From VFJJ01 sp031362415 (GTDB lineage Bacteria > Actinomycetota > Acidimicrobiia > IMCC26256 > VFJJ01), in NCBI GenBank assembly GCA_031362415.1, contig JANLSK010000312.1, positions 62,001 to 126,000 on the forward strand: 64,000 bases of DNA. Reading direction: 5' to 3'. The translations under genes and the position numbers were made by a program. This document shows, in pieces, positions 8,129 through 17,375 of this stretch. The notes below the pieces were generated by a model. That model was not told where the DNA came from. It saw only the letters and a list, made by a program, of their open reading frames with translations, and did no database searches. Positions within the stretch are counted from its first letter, which is position 1, and every line of letters starts with the position of its first letter.

Positions 8129-10234
8129 TCATCCTGCGATGCCGACGATCGTGTCGTTGACGATGAACTCCGATGCTGAGCCCTCGAACGACGCAGCCCC
8201 GAAGGCGAAGATCCCGCCGTCCTCGGCCACGAGCCAGTATCCGCCGCGCGGGCACGCCAGCATGCCGGAGATGGGGGAGTTGAGCACCATGGAGCCCGTC
8301 GACCCGGCGAACGCCGCATCGCCGAACGCGAAGATCCCGCCGTCCCGAGCAACCAGCCAGTACCCGTTGCCACTGGCCGACGCGGTCATGCCCACGATGG
8401 GCTGGTTGAGTCTCATGGCCCCGGTGGAGCCGAAGAAGCCGGCGCCGGGACCGTAGGAGAAGATCCCGCCGTCTCGGGCCACGAACCAGTAGCCCGGCTT
8501 GCTGGCTGAGCTGGTCATGCCGACCACCGGCTGGTTCAGGCGCAGGTTGCCGGTGGAGCCGTAGAACACCGCATCGCCGAACGAGAACACACCGCCGTCG
8601 CGCCCGAGGAGCCAGTATCCCTGCCCGCTCGGCGTCGCCGAGATGCCCACGATCGGTGCCGCGAGCGCAGCGCCGTTCATCGAGCCGAAGAACCCGGCGT
8701 TGCCGAGCGCGTAGACCGAACCCGCGGCGTCACACACCCAGTACCCCTGCTTCGACGGGGTGGCTGCCATGCCCACCACGGGTGCCGAGGGAGCGGACAC
8801 CGCGCCCTTGAATGCCGCCTTGCCGAACGCATAGACCGCACCCGATCGGGCGACCAGCCAGTACCCGTCGATCCGGGGGAAGGTGACGCTGGCCGCTCCG
8901 GTGAACAGGTCGAAGCTCGAGTACGCCGCACCGAGCACCTGTCCCGAGTCGGCGCCGAGCCACCGGTCGAGCATGGTGGCGTACACCGATCGGAAGTCGA
9001 CCGATGCCGCCAGGTTGCCGTTGCGGTCGGGAGCGGCGAGGTTCGGCTCCTGGCCGTGCAAGCCGCCACGGACCTTCTCGCCGATGACCAGCGCACAGCT
9101 GGCGGTGCCGTGGTCGGTGCCCGCCGAGTCGTTGCGCTTGAGCCGTCGACCGAACTCGGAAAAGGTCATGATCGTGACCCGACCGGCGTTGAGCGGGACC
9201 AGGTTGGCGTAGAACGCCTCGACCGCGTTGTCGAAGGTGCTCAGCAGCGCCGCATGGTCGGCGAGCTGGTTCGAGTGGTTGTCGAAGCCCCCGATCTCGA
9301 CGCTGAGCACCCTGATCCCCAAGTTGGCGTTGATCAGCCGGGCCGCCAGGGTCATCTGGGCCACCAGGTTCCCACCGGGCAGCGCCGGTGCGTACAGCGG
9401 AGCGACGCGTTCGGCCTGGGCCATGGCGACCCGTCCCGACACGGCCCATGTGTCACCCCATCCGCCGAGCTGTGTGGTCGCGCCGCCGAACGAGGTGATT
9501 GCGTCGAACATCCGGGCGTCGGACGCATTGCGGCGATTCACGCCGAAGAGGCTGTTGCCGTTGGTGGGCAACGCCGTGGCCCTGGTGGTACGTCCGGCCA
9601 TGTGCAACGGGACGTTTCCGCCGATGGCGACGGCATTGAAGTTGTCGGACGCAGCACCGAGACCGTCGAGGAAGCGCCCGATCCAGCCCGAGTTCGACGG
9701 GGGCGCGCCCGCCGGGAGCCCCCGCATCCACAGCGCCATCGACGAGAAGTGGCTCAGGTCGGGATTGTTGTAACCGACCCCCCTGATCACCGCGACCTGG
9801 CCCCGGTCGTAGCGGGCCTTGAGCCGGGGCATGGACGGGTGCAGCCCGTAGCCCGAACCGATGTCGAGCACGTTGGGCGCGGGGATGGCCAATGCTCCCC
9901 GGTTCGCGATGTAGCTGCTGTTGCCGTAGGGGATCACCGTGTTGAGGCCGTCGTTGCCGCCGCTCATCATCACCAGCACCAGCACGGCCTGGGCCGTTCC
10001 CGCCACCGACACGCTCTCACCGGCGCCATCGGTCTCGGCTCCGTAGGCTGATCCGGTCACGCCCAAGGCCCGTCCGACGCCCGACGGCAAGCCCAGCGAG
10101 ACGGCCGACACGCCGGCTCCCGCGGCCGACGACATCAGGAACTTGCGGCGAGACCATTCGTGTGGGCTGTCGTCGGCAGGCAACGACAGGGCGGCGAGGA
10201 TCTGCTCCGTCGACGCATCGTCAAGATTCGACAT
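8129..10234 (-). CDS. DUF1501 secreted protein with six C-terminal GYW repeats
   Basis: A 701-aa exported protein. A Tat signal (SRRKFLMSSAAGAG) is followed by the DUF1501 (sulfatase-like) domain, about residues 65-450, including VLVMMSGGNDGLNTVIP and VEIGGFDNHSNQL. From about residue 457 to the end, six copies of a 37-43 residue repeat follow, each starting GYW(L/V/F) and containing DGGIFAFGDAxFxGS and LNxPIVGM. GAGGAG lies just before ATG 10234. The DUF1800 gene ends 10 bases upstream. DUF1501 and DUF1800 proteins are commonly paired; their role is poorly known. Confidence 0.88.
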   Translation of the reverse strand: MSNLDDASTEQILAALSLPADDSPHEWSRRKFLMSSAAGAGVSAVSLGLPSGVGRALGVTGSAYGAETDGAGESVSVAGTAQAVLVLVMMSGGNDGLNTVIPYGNSSYIANRGALAIPAPNVLDIGSGYGLHPSMPRLKARYDRGQVAVIRGVGYNNPDLSHFSSMALWMRGLPAGAPPSNSGWIGRFLDGLGAASDNFNAVAIGGNVPLHMAGRTTRATALPTNGNSLFGVNRRNASDARMFDAITSFGGATTQLGGWGDTWAVSGRVAMAQAERVAPLYAPALPGGNLVAQMTLAARLINANLGIRVLSVEIGGFDNHSNQLADHAALLSTFDNAVEAFYANLVPLNAGRVTIMTFSEFGRRLKRNDSAGTDHGTASCALVIGEKVRGGLHGQEPNLAAPDRNGNLAASVDFRSVYATMLDRWLGADSGQVLGAAYSSFDLFTGAASVTFPRIDGYWLVARSGAVYAFGKAAFKGAVSAPSAPVVGMAATPSKQGYWVCDAAGSVYALGNAGFFGSMNGAALAAPIVGISATPSGQGYWLLGRDGGVFSFGDAVFYGSTGNLRLNQPVVGMTSSASKPGYWFVARDGGIFSYGPGAGFFGSTGAMRLNQPIVGMTASASGNGYWLVARDGGIFAFGDAAFAGSTGSMVLNSPISGMLACPRGGYWLVAEDGGIFAFGAASFEGSASEFIVNDTIVGIAG

Positions 10235-10244
10235 GGCAGGCTCC

Positions 10245-11537
10245 TCAGGCGAGGTTGAAGTCGGGGCTCATCAGCATGAGCGTGATCAGGTTCGCTTGCT
10301 CGGCGTTGCCGCGTGCCGAGCGCTCGGCGGTGAGCCACGCTTCCATGGCGGCTCTGGTTGCCGGCGAGGGCGTTCCGAGACCGAACTGGTCGAAGCCCGC
10401 CTGGATGGCAGCCGGCACGCTCATGCTCCGCACGCCCGACAGCAGGCCGGCGGCGACGGCCTTGGAGGTGAGGTTCTTGGCGAAGCTGGCCCTCGCCCAC
10501 CACGACGCCGACGAGATCCAGACGCTGTTCTGCTTCCAGCCCTCGACCGTCGGGGGATAGAACGGGAGCTGGCCCATGTCATCGAGGTAGCTCTCGGGCT
10601 TGGCGACGGCTGTGGTCACGTTGGTGTGGCGAAGCGCGGCCACGACGAACTCGATCGGGCTGCGCACCAGTCCTTCCCGGGCTCGCGGCGAGTAGAAGTT
10701 GGGGTGCAGGAAGATCGCCCGCACCAGGTCGCGGATCCCGAGATCGCCAAGGGTGAACGCCGCCTGCAGCACGTCGAGCACTTCCGGCTCGGGATTGGGA
10801 TAGGCGAAATACGACCACATCTGCTTGGCGATGTAGCGGGCCGCTATGGGCCGCTTCACACCGGCGAGGATCTCGTCGATCGTCTGCGGCCCGTCCCAGT
10901 TCTGGTTCTTGCCGAAGATCGTCTTGAGGTAGACGTCGTGGCGGGACAGGGTGAAGAGATAGCTCGTCTTGGCCGAGTCGAGGCCGTGTCCCGTCCACGC
11001 CCGTGCGCATTCGACGACGTCGTCCTGGGTGTACTCGTTGACCCCGAGGGTGAAGAGCTCCATGAGCTCCCGGGCGAAGTTCTCCTGAACGAGCCCCACC
11101 TTGTTCGTGTAGTTGTCGAGGTACAAGAGCATCGCCGGGTCGATGGCGACGGCATGGGTCATGGTCCGGAAGCTGGCCTGGGCCATGCTCCGAAAGATCT
11201 GGTTCTGGTTGTACATCAAGACGATGTTCTCAACCTTGTCCTGCGCCGAGCAGAAGTGGCCGTGCCAGAACCAGGTGAGCTTCTCCTGCAATGGACACGG
11301 CGACGTACGCATCCGGTCGATCCACCACTGCGTGAGCGACGTCCACCGCGTGCCCTGACCCTTGGTGGTGTCGTACAGATCGGCTGGTGGCGTGACCGCG
11401 GGCGCAGCCGAGAAGTCGAGCAGATGGTCGACCGCCGCTGGCAGGTCGAGGGCCATCAAGTTGCCGACCTCGTCGGGAAGGCCGCCGAAGCCGGCGCGAC
11501 GCAACAGATGGGCCGCGTCCTGATACGTGATCGCCAC
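10245..11537 (-). CDS. DUF1800 family protein
   Basis: A DUF1800 protein of 430 aa that partners the DUF1501 gene in one operon. Family features include AAHLLRRAGFGG at the N-terminus, MRTSPCPLQEKLTWFWHGHF, ENFARELMELFTLGVNEYT and DVVECARAWTGHGL. GTG 11537 (VAITYQDAAHLLRR) is preferred because the conserved region starts at once. The frame stays open far upstream, but that stretch looks like the shadow of the opposite-strand Nfu-N gene. No clear signal peptide follows this start. Function is unknown; many family members are annotated only as hypothetical. Confidence 0.85.
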   Translation of the reverse strand: MAITYQDAAHLLRRAGFGGLPDEVGNLMALDLPAAVDHLLDFSAAPAVTPPADLYDTTKGQGTRWTSLTQWWIDRMRTSPCPLQEKLTWFWHGHFCSAQDKVENIVLMYNQNQIFRSMAQASFRTMTHAVAIDPAMLLYLDNYTNKVGLVQENFARELMELFTLGVNEYTQDDVVECARAWTGHGLDSAKTSYLFTLSRHDVYLKTIFGKNQNWDGPQTIDEILAGVKRPIAARYIAKQMWSYFAYPNPEPEVLDVLQAAFTLGDLGIRDLVRAIFLHPNFYSPRAREGLVRSPIEFVVAALRHTNVTTAVAKPESYLDDMGQLPFYPPTVEGWKQNSVWISSASWWARASFAKNLTSKAVAAGLLSGVRSMSVPAAIQAGFDQFGLGTPSPATRAAMEAWLTAERSARGNAEQANLITLMLMSPDFNLA

Positions 11538-11732
11538 GTGAACCCCCGGGTTCTCGTCGTGTACTGCCCGCAGGATCGGGAATCGGCGGATGCCGCCGAC
11601 GGCTTGATCGGCGGCTCCGCGATTGGGCCCGTCCGACCGCCGATGCCCCAAATGCCCGAGCGCGGCCACCGGGCGCCGCTCGCGCCTCGCGGCGCTGTGT
11701 TCGCCGGTATTGCCGCGTAGCATCGGAGGCCC

Positions 11733-12146
11733 ATGACCGACCTCGAACCTCGACCGACACCCAATCCCGATGCTGTTCGGTTCTCGCTGCCCTTTCGGCT
11801 CGCGGCGGGGTTCAACGTGCGGAGTGCTGGTGCGGCGACGGCCGAGCCCTTTGCGGCAGCCGTCTTCGCTGCCGGGGGCGTGGCCTCGATCTTCGGGGTC
11901 AACGATTTCGTGACGATCACCCGGATACCGGGCGCCGATTGGGCCCCCGTCGTGACGGCCGTTCGTGGCGCGAGCTCGCTGCTGGAACCAGCACCCGACG
12001 AGGACTGCGCCGACGACCCGGAGCTCGAGACGGCGCGCGACCTCCTTCGAGCTGCGATGTCGAGGCCGGTGGCGCCCGCCGAGGTCGAGCCCATCGAGAT
12101 CGCCATCGGCGGCCTCAGGCGAAAGCCCCGTCGAGCCGACGGTTGA
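11733..12146 (+). CDS. NifU/Nfu N-terminal domain protein
   Basis: A 137-aa protein with the Nfu-N scaffold signature TPNPDAVRFSLPFRLAAG near the start and VASIFGVNDFVTITR in the middle. The C-terminal CxxC [Fe-S] assembly domain of full Nfu proteins is absent, so it is probably an accessory protein in Fe-S handling or a stand-alone Nfu-N domain. It is divergent from the DUF1800 gene and ends before the convergent subtilisin gene. The role is inferred only from the domain. Confidence 0.85.
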   Translation: MTDLEPRPTPNPDAVRFSLPFRLAAGFNVRSAGAATAEPFAAAVFAAGGVASIFGVNDFVTITRIPGADWAPVVTAVRGASSLLEPAPDEDCADDPELETARDLLRAAMSRPVAPAEVEPIEIAIGGLRRKPRRADG

Positions 12147-12229
12147 CGTCAACCGCTCAACCGCTCAGCCGCCCAGCCGCCCGGGAGCTCAGCCGCCGGT
12201 CCGCCGCTGTCGCTCAGGAGCCGAGCCGG

Positions 12230-14833
12230 TCAACCGAGCGCGGCGACCGAGACGATCAGGGCCGCTGGGGGCCGATCACCCAACGAGCCATGGAACGGCT
12301 GCTCGCTGAAATTGAAGATGCCCCCGTCCTCGCCGACCATCAGATAGCCATTGCCGAATCGAACCATCCCCGTCACGGGACGGTTCAGGGTTATGGCACC
12401 CATCGACCCCCGGAACAGGGCGTCGAAGGCGAACACCCCACCGTCGGACGCGACCATCCAATAGCCCGATCCGTCGCCGTCGGGCACCAGCGACTGCACG
12501 GGAGCGTTCAGTCTCGTGCCCCCCATCGACCCCCGGAACGACGCGTCGCCGTAGGCGAAGATCCCTCCGTCGGCGGCGACGAGGTAGTACCCGTTGCCCG
12601 AGGGCGTCGCGACCGAGTCGAGCACCGGGCCGTTGAGCACGATGGCGGAGGCGTCGCCCCGATGGACGGCGTCTCCGAACGCCACGACCCGCCCCGCGGT
12701 GGTGAAGACCCAATAGCCCAGACCGGTGGGCGTGCTCGAGACCGCCGTGGGCCGCTCGGACGGGCGCAGCGATGACGGGCTCAGATCGCCGAGCGCAGCC
12801 CTGGCGTCACCGAAGGCACTGATGCGCCCAGCCGAGTCGAGCACCCAGTAACCCTGGCCCGTGGGCGTGGGTTCGAGATCGACGGACGTCGGCCCACCCG
12901 CCGCGGCAACGACGCTCGAGCCGAACGAGCGGGCGGCGCCGAAGGCGTGGACCGACCCGTCAGACCCGAGCATCCAGTACCCGGTGGCGATCGGCGACGG
13001 GGCCGCTCCGGTGGGACCAGAAACCGGCGCAGGGGGGACGACTCCCGCTGCGGGGGGCGGAGGAGCCGGCGGGGCGGATGGCGGTGGCGGTGACGGAGCC
13101 GTCGGGCTCAGCACGGCGCCGAGGTGGAGCGTGCCGGCGCCGATGTCGTTGTCGATGCCGAGCGGGCTCCAGCTCGGGTCGAGCGCCCGTTCGCTCAGCA
13201 GCGCGCGCACCCCAGCGACGGAGAGGCTCGGATCGTTGGCCAGGATCACCGCCACGGCGCCGGCAACTGCGGGCGCCGCAGCCGAGGTACCGCCGAAGCC
13301 CCCGACCTCACAGGCGACGGTGGCCGTCCCGTAGGTGGCGGTGGCCGTCCAGTCGAGGGCGGCGATGTCGGGCTTGGTACGGCCGTCGATCGTGGGACCT
13401 CGTGACGAGAAGTCGTCGACGGCGCCGGCGCAATACGCCCCGACGGCCACCGCCGACGGTGACGATGCCGGCTCGACGAGACTGCCCGCCGTCGTCGGGA
13501 ACTCGAGGGCTCCGCCGTCGGGTACGACCAGGTCGAAACGCGGCGTCGCCACGCCCGAGGCGCGGAACACTGCGATGTAGGCCAGGGCGAACGTGGCGCC
13601 CGGGTTGTTCACCGTGAGACGCTCGGTCGGCGGCTGGCTGCCGTTCTGCACCGTTTCGCTGAAGCCGACGAGCTGCAGGCTGGCGTTGTAGAGATGCAGA
13701 TCGAGGTCGATCGCCGTCGTGGGCCAGGCATCCCAGCTCAAGAAGATCGTCGAGAGCCCGGGGGCCAGCAACACGCCGTTGCCGTCGTTGGATGGCGAGA
13801 AGTCGTGGTACCCGTTGCTCTGGGGGTCGAAGATCGCGCTGTGGTGGAGCTCGGCGTAGTTGCCAGCGGCGTTCACCCAGACGATCCCCGCGGCCTCGGC
13901 CCGGGCCACGGCGTGGTTTGGGGTTCCGGCGGCACCCGAGCCGTCGCCCCTGGCCGAGTTGAGGAACCCCAACGACATGGTGATGACCCGGATCTTCCTC
14001 GCGATGGCGTCGTCGACCACCGTCTCGAGGTCGGTCGGACTGTCGACGCACACGAGACGCTGCACCGCGCCGGGAGCCTGGTCGTGCACGATCTCGGCCA
14101 CGGCGGTGCCGTGATCGGTCTGGTCGAAGCCCCCCGAGCACAGGTTCATCGTGGTGAGCATCGCCGGGAGCTCACCCTCAGCCTGACGCACGGCCGCGCC
14201 GGCGAAGCCGCCGTCGACAACCATCACGGTCTGGCCGGCCCCCACCCGACCCGCGGCATGCCACACATCGACCCCAGAAGCCGCGAGCTGCTCGCCGGTC
14301 ACCGCTGCGAGGAGCGGGCGCGGCGTCGGCTCGATGAACCCCACGGCCCGATCAGCTGCCAGCGCTCCGATCGAAGCCCCCGAAAGCGCAGCGTCGATGC
14401 GGTCGCCGGCGCGGGCCCGCACCGCTCCCCCGAGAGCGCCGACGCGTGCGGCAACGACAGCGCCCTCGCCCGGCTCCGCTGTGATCGTGATCTCGACCAG
14501 GCCGGCCGGCGGGGCAATCGCCGACAGGCTCAGTCCTGTCGGCGCCGATCCCGCAGCCGAGACCCGATCGCTTGCCACACCCGCCACACCCGCCAACGCC
14601 CCGGCGACCTTCGCAGGAGCCTCCACCCGCTGGCGCGGATCGACGAGCACGCGGCCGGGACCCCAGCCAGCGGCCTCCGACGCTCCCAGCCCTGCCGGCC
14701 CCGCCGCAGCCGGCGCCACGCCTGCAGGCCCCAAGAACGTTGCCAACGCCACGACCACCACGCCGGCCCGAGCCACTCGTCGCGGCTCGCCCCGACGATG
14801 CTCTCTCTGGCGGGAACGGCCGGTGGCGGTCAC
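12230..14833 (-). CDS. Subtilisin-like (S8) serine protease with six C-terminal GYW repeats
   Basis: Secreted 867-aa protease. A signal peptide (ARAGVVVVALATFLGPAGVAPAAAG) precedes the S8 domain. The catalytic triad is visible as Asp in VMVVDGGFAG, His in QTDHGTAVAEIV and Ser in GGTSAAAPAVAGA. A Pro/Ala-rich linker near residues 580-615 leads to six GYW repeats (about 618-867) like those of the DUF1501 protein. GTG start. The shared repeat in two unrelated enzymes suggests a common surface- or polymer-binding module. It is separated from the DUF1800-DUF1501 operon by the Nfu-N gene on the other strand. Confidence 0.9.
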   Translation of the reverse strand: MTATGRSRQREHRRGEPRRVARAGVVVVALATFLGPAGVAPAAAGPAGLGASEAAGWGPGRVLVDPRQRVEAPAKVAGALAGVAGVASDRVSAAGSAPTGLSLSAIAPPAGLVEITITAEPGEGAVVAARVGALGGAVRARAGDRIDAALSGASIGALAADRAVGFIEPTPRPLLAAVTGEQLAASGVDVWHAAGRVGAGQTVMVVDGGFAGAAVRQAEGELPAMLTTMNLCSGGFDQTDHGTAVAEIVHDQAPGAVQRLVCVDSPTDLETVVDDAIARKIRVITMSLGFLNSARGDGSGAAGTPNHAVARAEAAGIVWVNAAGNYAELHHSAIFDPQSNGYHDFSPSNDGNGVLLAPGLSTIFLSWDAWPTTAIDLDLHLYNASLQLVGFSETVQNGSQPPTERLTVNNPGATFALAYIAVFRASGVATPRFDLVVPDGGALEFPTTAGSLVEPASSPSAVAVGAYCAGAVDDFSSRGPTIDGRTKPDIAALDWTATATYGTATVACEVGGFGGTSAAAPAVAGAVAVILANDPSLSVAGVRALLSERALDPSWSPLGIDNDIGAGTLHLGAVLSPTAPSPPPPSAPPAPPPPAAGVVPPAPVSGPTGAAPSPIATGYWMLGSDGSVHAFGAARSFGSSVVAAAGGPTSVDLEPTPTGQGYWVLDSAGRISAFGDARAALGDLSPSSLRPSERPTAVSSTPTGLGYWVFTTAGRVVAFGDAVHRGDASAIVLNGPVLDSVATPSGNGYYLVAADGGIFAYGDASFRGSMGGTRLNAPVQSLVPDGDGSGYWMVASDGGVFAFDALFRGSMGAITLNRPVTGMVRFGNGYLMVGEDGGIFNFSEQPFHGSLGDRPPAALIVSVAALG

Positions 14834-15002
14834 GACACAATCCTGACACGTGACGATCGCGGCCCCACCGGCACGCCGGCAGGGACGTGGTTGACGGCGT
14901 GTAGGGCGCCTGCTAGCTAGCTAGCTCCGACTGCTCGACACTCTGACGGAGCGGACTGGGGAGGCACCGTTGGCGCAGACGATCAGCTGAACTGGACCCT
15001 TT
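14834..15002. other. Gap upstream of protease; left edge of the accessory island
   Basis: No gene seen. It includes a short CTAG tandem run (14913-14926). This gap separates the chromosomal-type genes from the decayed island to the right. No attachment-site repeat matching the right side was recognised by eye. Confidence 0.4.
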
Positions 15003-15383
15003 TCACGTCATGCCGATCGGCTCGACGAGGTGTTCGAGGAGTTGCATGGTCGCTCTCTCCGATGCTCCGTTGTCTTCGGTGTCGTCGTCGGCAAGTTGGG
15101 GCGGAAGGAGAATGGCGCCGATTCGGGCGCGGGCCGCGATGGTGTCGGCGAGGCGCCGGTCGACCTCAACGTCGAGGACGGGGATGTAGATGTCGTCGGG
15201 AGCGACGGGGACGAGTCCGCTTCCGGCTCGTACGACTCGTCCCCAGCGTTGGGTGAGCCGCGCCGGGTTCCACGGCAGGTCGTGGTGAACGAGGCACGGC
15301 CGGCCGCCGTCGAGGTCGATCCTCTCGGAGAAGCGGTCTTGGAGGATGAGGACGAGTGGTTCTGCCTTGCCCACGGGAGCCAC
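15003..15383 (-). pseudogene. Helicase C-terminal fragment (superfamily 2)
   Basis: A 126-codon fragment with the C-terminal half of an SF2/SNF2-type helicase: QDRFSERIDLDGG (motif V region), VHHDLPWNPARL, and QRWGRVVR (motif VI arginines). The N-terminal ATPase domain (Walker A, DExx) is not found anywhere nearby. Upstream coding-like sequence continues in a different frame (15384-15751), so the gene is frameshifted and truncated. Such helicases are common in defence islands. It is interpreted as a decayed gene, not a functional helicase. Confidence 0.7.
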
Positions 15384-15751
15384 GGGCCGGGCGTGAACAG
15401 GCTCGATGAAGCTCCCCCGACGACCAGAAGTGAGTCAGGTTCGAGACCGTGCGCTCGGGCGTGGCGAGCCCGGCGCAGCGGATCACCGCTGGCGATACCC
15501 AGCAATGCCGGGGCAACGAAGTCGCAGACGGCTGCCCAGTTGACGTCGTGCGAGAACCACACGCCCCGCCGGAACTCGAACCCGTCGGGTGGACGGCACA
15601 TCTCGAGCAGGGTCTGGCCCTCGGTGTCAACCGCCACGAGGATCGATCCCTTCGTCGAACAACGATCGCGGTGCCGACAACCCGAACTCGGCCCGTTCGA
15701 ATCGGGCTCGCGAACGGGCCGGTTCGCCACGAACCCACGGTTGTCCGCCAC
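15384..15751 (-). pseudogene. Frame-shifted piece upstream of the helicase fragment
   Basis: In a different frame from 15003-15383, this stretch reads as plausible protein (SILVAVDTEGQTLLEMC, GFEFRRGVWFSHDVNWAAV, GLEPDSLLVVGGAS) and then turns into low-complexity shadow. It appears to belong to the same broken helicase gene or to its neighbour, joined by an indel near 15380-15410. It has no recognised domain of its own. Confidence 0.45.
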
Positions 15752-16746
15752 GACGCCCAGCGAGCCATTCCTGATGCTCGTGGATCGTCTCGAAGCTGGC
15801 CGATTCGTTCAGCCGGCTCTGCAGACGTACAAGATCAGGCTCGGCGCGGCGTCGGGCCGCCGCCGACCAGTTCGAGAGCCCTGCCACATCGCGGTCCAGA
15901 GTCGCGTCCGCGCCTGTGACCCAACGGCGGTACGGCTCCTCGATCGCCGCCATCAGGTCATCGAGTCCGCGGCCCGCCTCGGCCGCGTCGCACTGCACGC
16001 TCCTGCCGAGGAGGTCGAGGTCGAGTTGCCCGAGGTCGAGCGTTCGATCGTGTTCATAGCAGTCACGGAGGTTTCCGAGGGCGGTGCCGTGGCGCCGATC
16101 GAACTGGCCGAGCGAGCCGCTCAGGAGCTCGATCTCCGTAGCCTCCGGCGTGAGTACCTCCGCGGCCAAGTCGTTCAAAAGCGCGACACGAACCCGGTCC
16201 TGGCCAACCCAGTGCCCGATGCGTACCTGACCGACCACCGCATCTCTGGTCAGCTTGGCCAGTCGAGCCGCCGTCGAGGTCAGCGAACAATCTGCCGGTC
16301 TGCTCCTCCCCTGACCTGACCGTTGACGGACCAGACCGAACACCTCACCGGCTCTTCGGAACATGCCCCAGAGGCCACCCGAGAGCTGATCGATCAGCAG
16401 AGGCTGATCCAATCGCACCAATCGATTCCGCGCTGGCCAACCCGAGTGCTCGGCGCCGGCCCGGAAGCGCTCAGCCAGAGCCTCCTTCACGTTCGCGGCG
16501 GGCCTGCGACAGCACGATCAGCCGCTCGAAACGTAAGAAACGCTCGTCGATCTCTTCATCGCCCACTGTTCCGTTCGCACGAGCAACCTCCACGCCGAGC
16601 GTCAAGAGCCCGAAGCCTCGCGTCCAAACCGATCGTTGCGTCAGCCCCGGCGCCAGATCACGAGCTACCCGTTCAGTCGCAGCGCGGAAGCCGAGCGGTC
16701 CCCACCATCTCGGCCCACGTCCCAGCCCGGATCGAGCCTCGTCCAA
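15627..16746 (-). pseudogene. Frameshifted gene of unknown function in the defence-like island
   Basis: Two overlapping frames look like one gene. The first (16746-16471) reads GRGPRWWGPLGFRAATERVA and ends FERLIVLSQARRERE. The second (16490-15627) continues KEALAERFRAGAEHSGWPARN, then DQPLLIDQLSGGLWGMFRRA and runs to a stop at 15627. A single-base deletion near 16488 would join them into about 370 residues. I do not recognise a named domain. The position beside helicase remnants suggests a defence-island gene, but this is contextual only. Confidence 0.55.
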
Positions 16747-16796
16747 GCCATCGACACCGTTGACGGTGCCGGTCGATCGAGGACGGTGTGCCTTAC

Positions 16797-17057
16797 ATGG
16801 AAGGCGGGCCCGGACCCGAACGAGACTACAAGAGGATCAACAAGGGCGAACGGGCCTGGATGATCGAAGCCCGACAGTTACTCGACGAGCTTGCGCCGGG
16901 CTGAAAGATCGTCGAAGCGTACCGAGAGCCCGGTCGACGCTGGCCGTGGAAGCAGATCCTCGAGCATCCAACCGCACCGATGTGGGTCGAGATCATGGGC
17001 GACTCGGTGACCCTCCGCGACATCAAGTTCCTGACGCCAGGGAGGGCCCCGGGATGA
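16797..17057 (+). pseudogene. Small gene with one internal TGA stop
   Basis: ATG 16797 starts a 35-codon frame (ERDYKRINKGERAWMIEARQ) that stops at TGA 16902-16904. The same frame continues at once with coding-looking sequence (KIVEAYREPGRRWPWKQILE, then WVEIMGDSVTLRDIKFLTPG) to a stop at 17055-17057. Without the internal TGA the product would be 86 aa. The end overlaps the next gene by ATGA. No known domain. It is either a nonsense mutation (for example CGA or TGG to TGA), a sequencing error, or two tiny genes. Confidence 0.5.
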
Positions 17058-17308
17058 CGGGATTTGCGCTGTACGCCGCGCTGTGCGAGGCCTGCGGCGA
17101 GACCACGCAACTCGAGGAAGACATCTTCGTTGAAGACCGTGGTCAAGCCAACCGCGTCCCCGAGGCCAAGCGGCTCGACGGGCCCCGGGCATGCGAACAC
17201 TGTGGTCAGAAGCTCACCATTCTCACCAATGCCACCAGCCTGCCCAAGTGCCCCGCGTGCAAGAAGGCACGGCTCCAACGCGAACCCGTCGCGCTCCTCT
17301 GGGACTGA
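17054..17308 (+). CDS. Small zinc-ribbon protein
   Basis: An 84-aa protein with three Cys-x2-Cys knuckles (CEACG, CEHCG, CPACK), enough for one or two structural zinc sites. It starts at ATG 17054, which overlaps the stop of the TGA-interrupted gene by ATGA, so translation is probably coupled. The acidic stretch QLEEDIFVEDRG lies between the first two knuckles. Family unrecognised; small ribbon proteins often bind nucleic acid or a protein partner. Confidence 0.65.
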   Translation: MTGFALYAALCEACGETTQLEEDIFVEDRGQANRVPEAKRLDGPRACEHCGQKLTILTNATSLPKCPACKKARLQREPVALLWD

Positions 17309-17375
17309 CTGACAGACGCCGGTGCACAGACCCCGACGGCGCGGACCCGCCTCACGTAGGGTCAACGCCTCCGGC

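Noticed and set aside
15030..16319. A 429-codon plus-strand frame across the helicase fragments
   Set aside because: It is antisense to recognisable helicase and island protein sequence; composition is low-complexity and matches no family.
16902..16904. TGA as selenocysteine or a recoded codon
   Set aside because: TGA ends many intact genes here, and no selenocysteine insertion hairpin or selenoprotein-family residue is visible.
17054..17308. Zinc-ribbon gene as a transposase or integrase accessory
   Set aside because: No transposase, integrase or terminal inverted repeat was found in the island.
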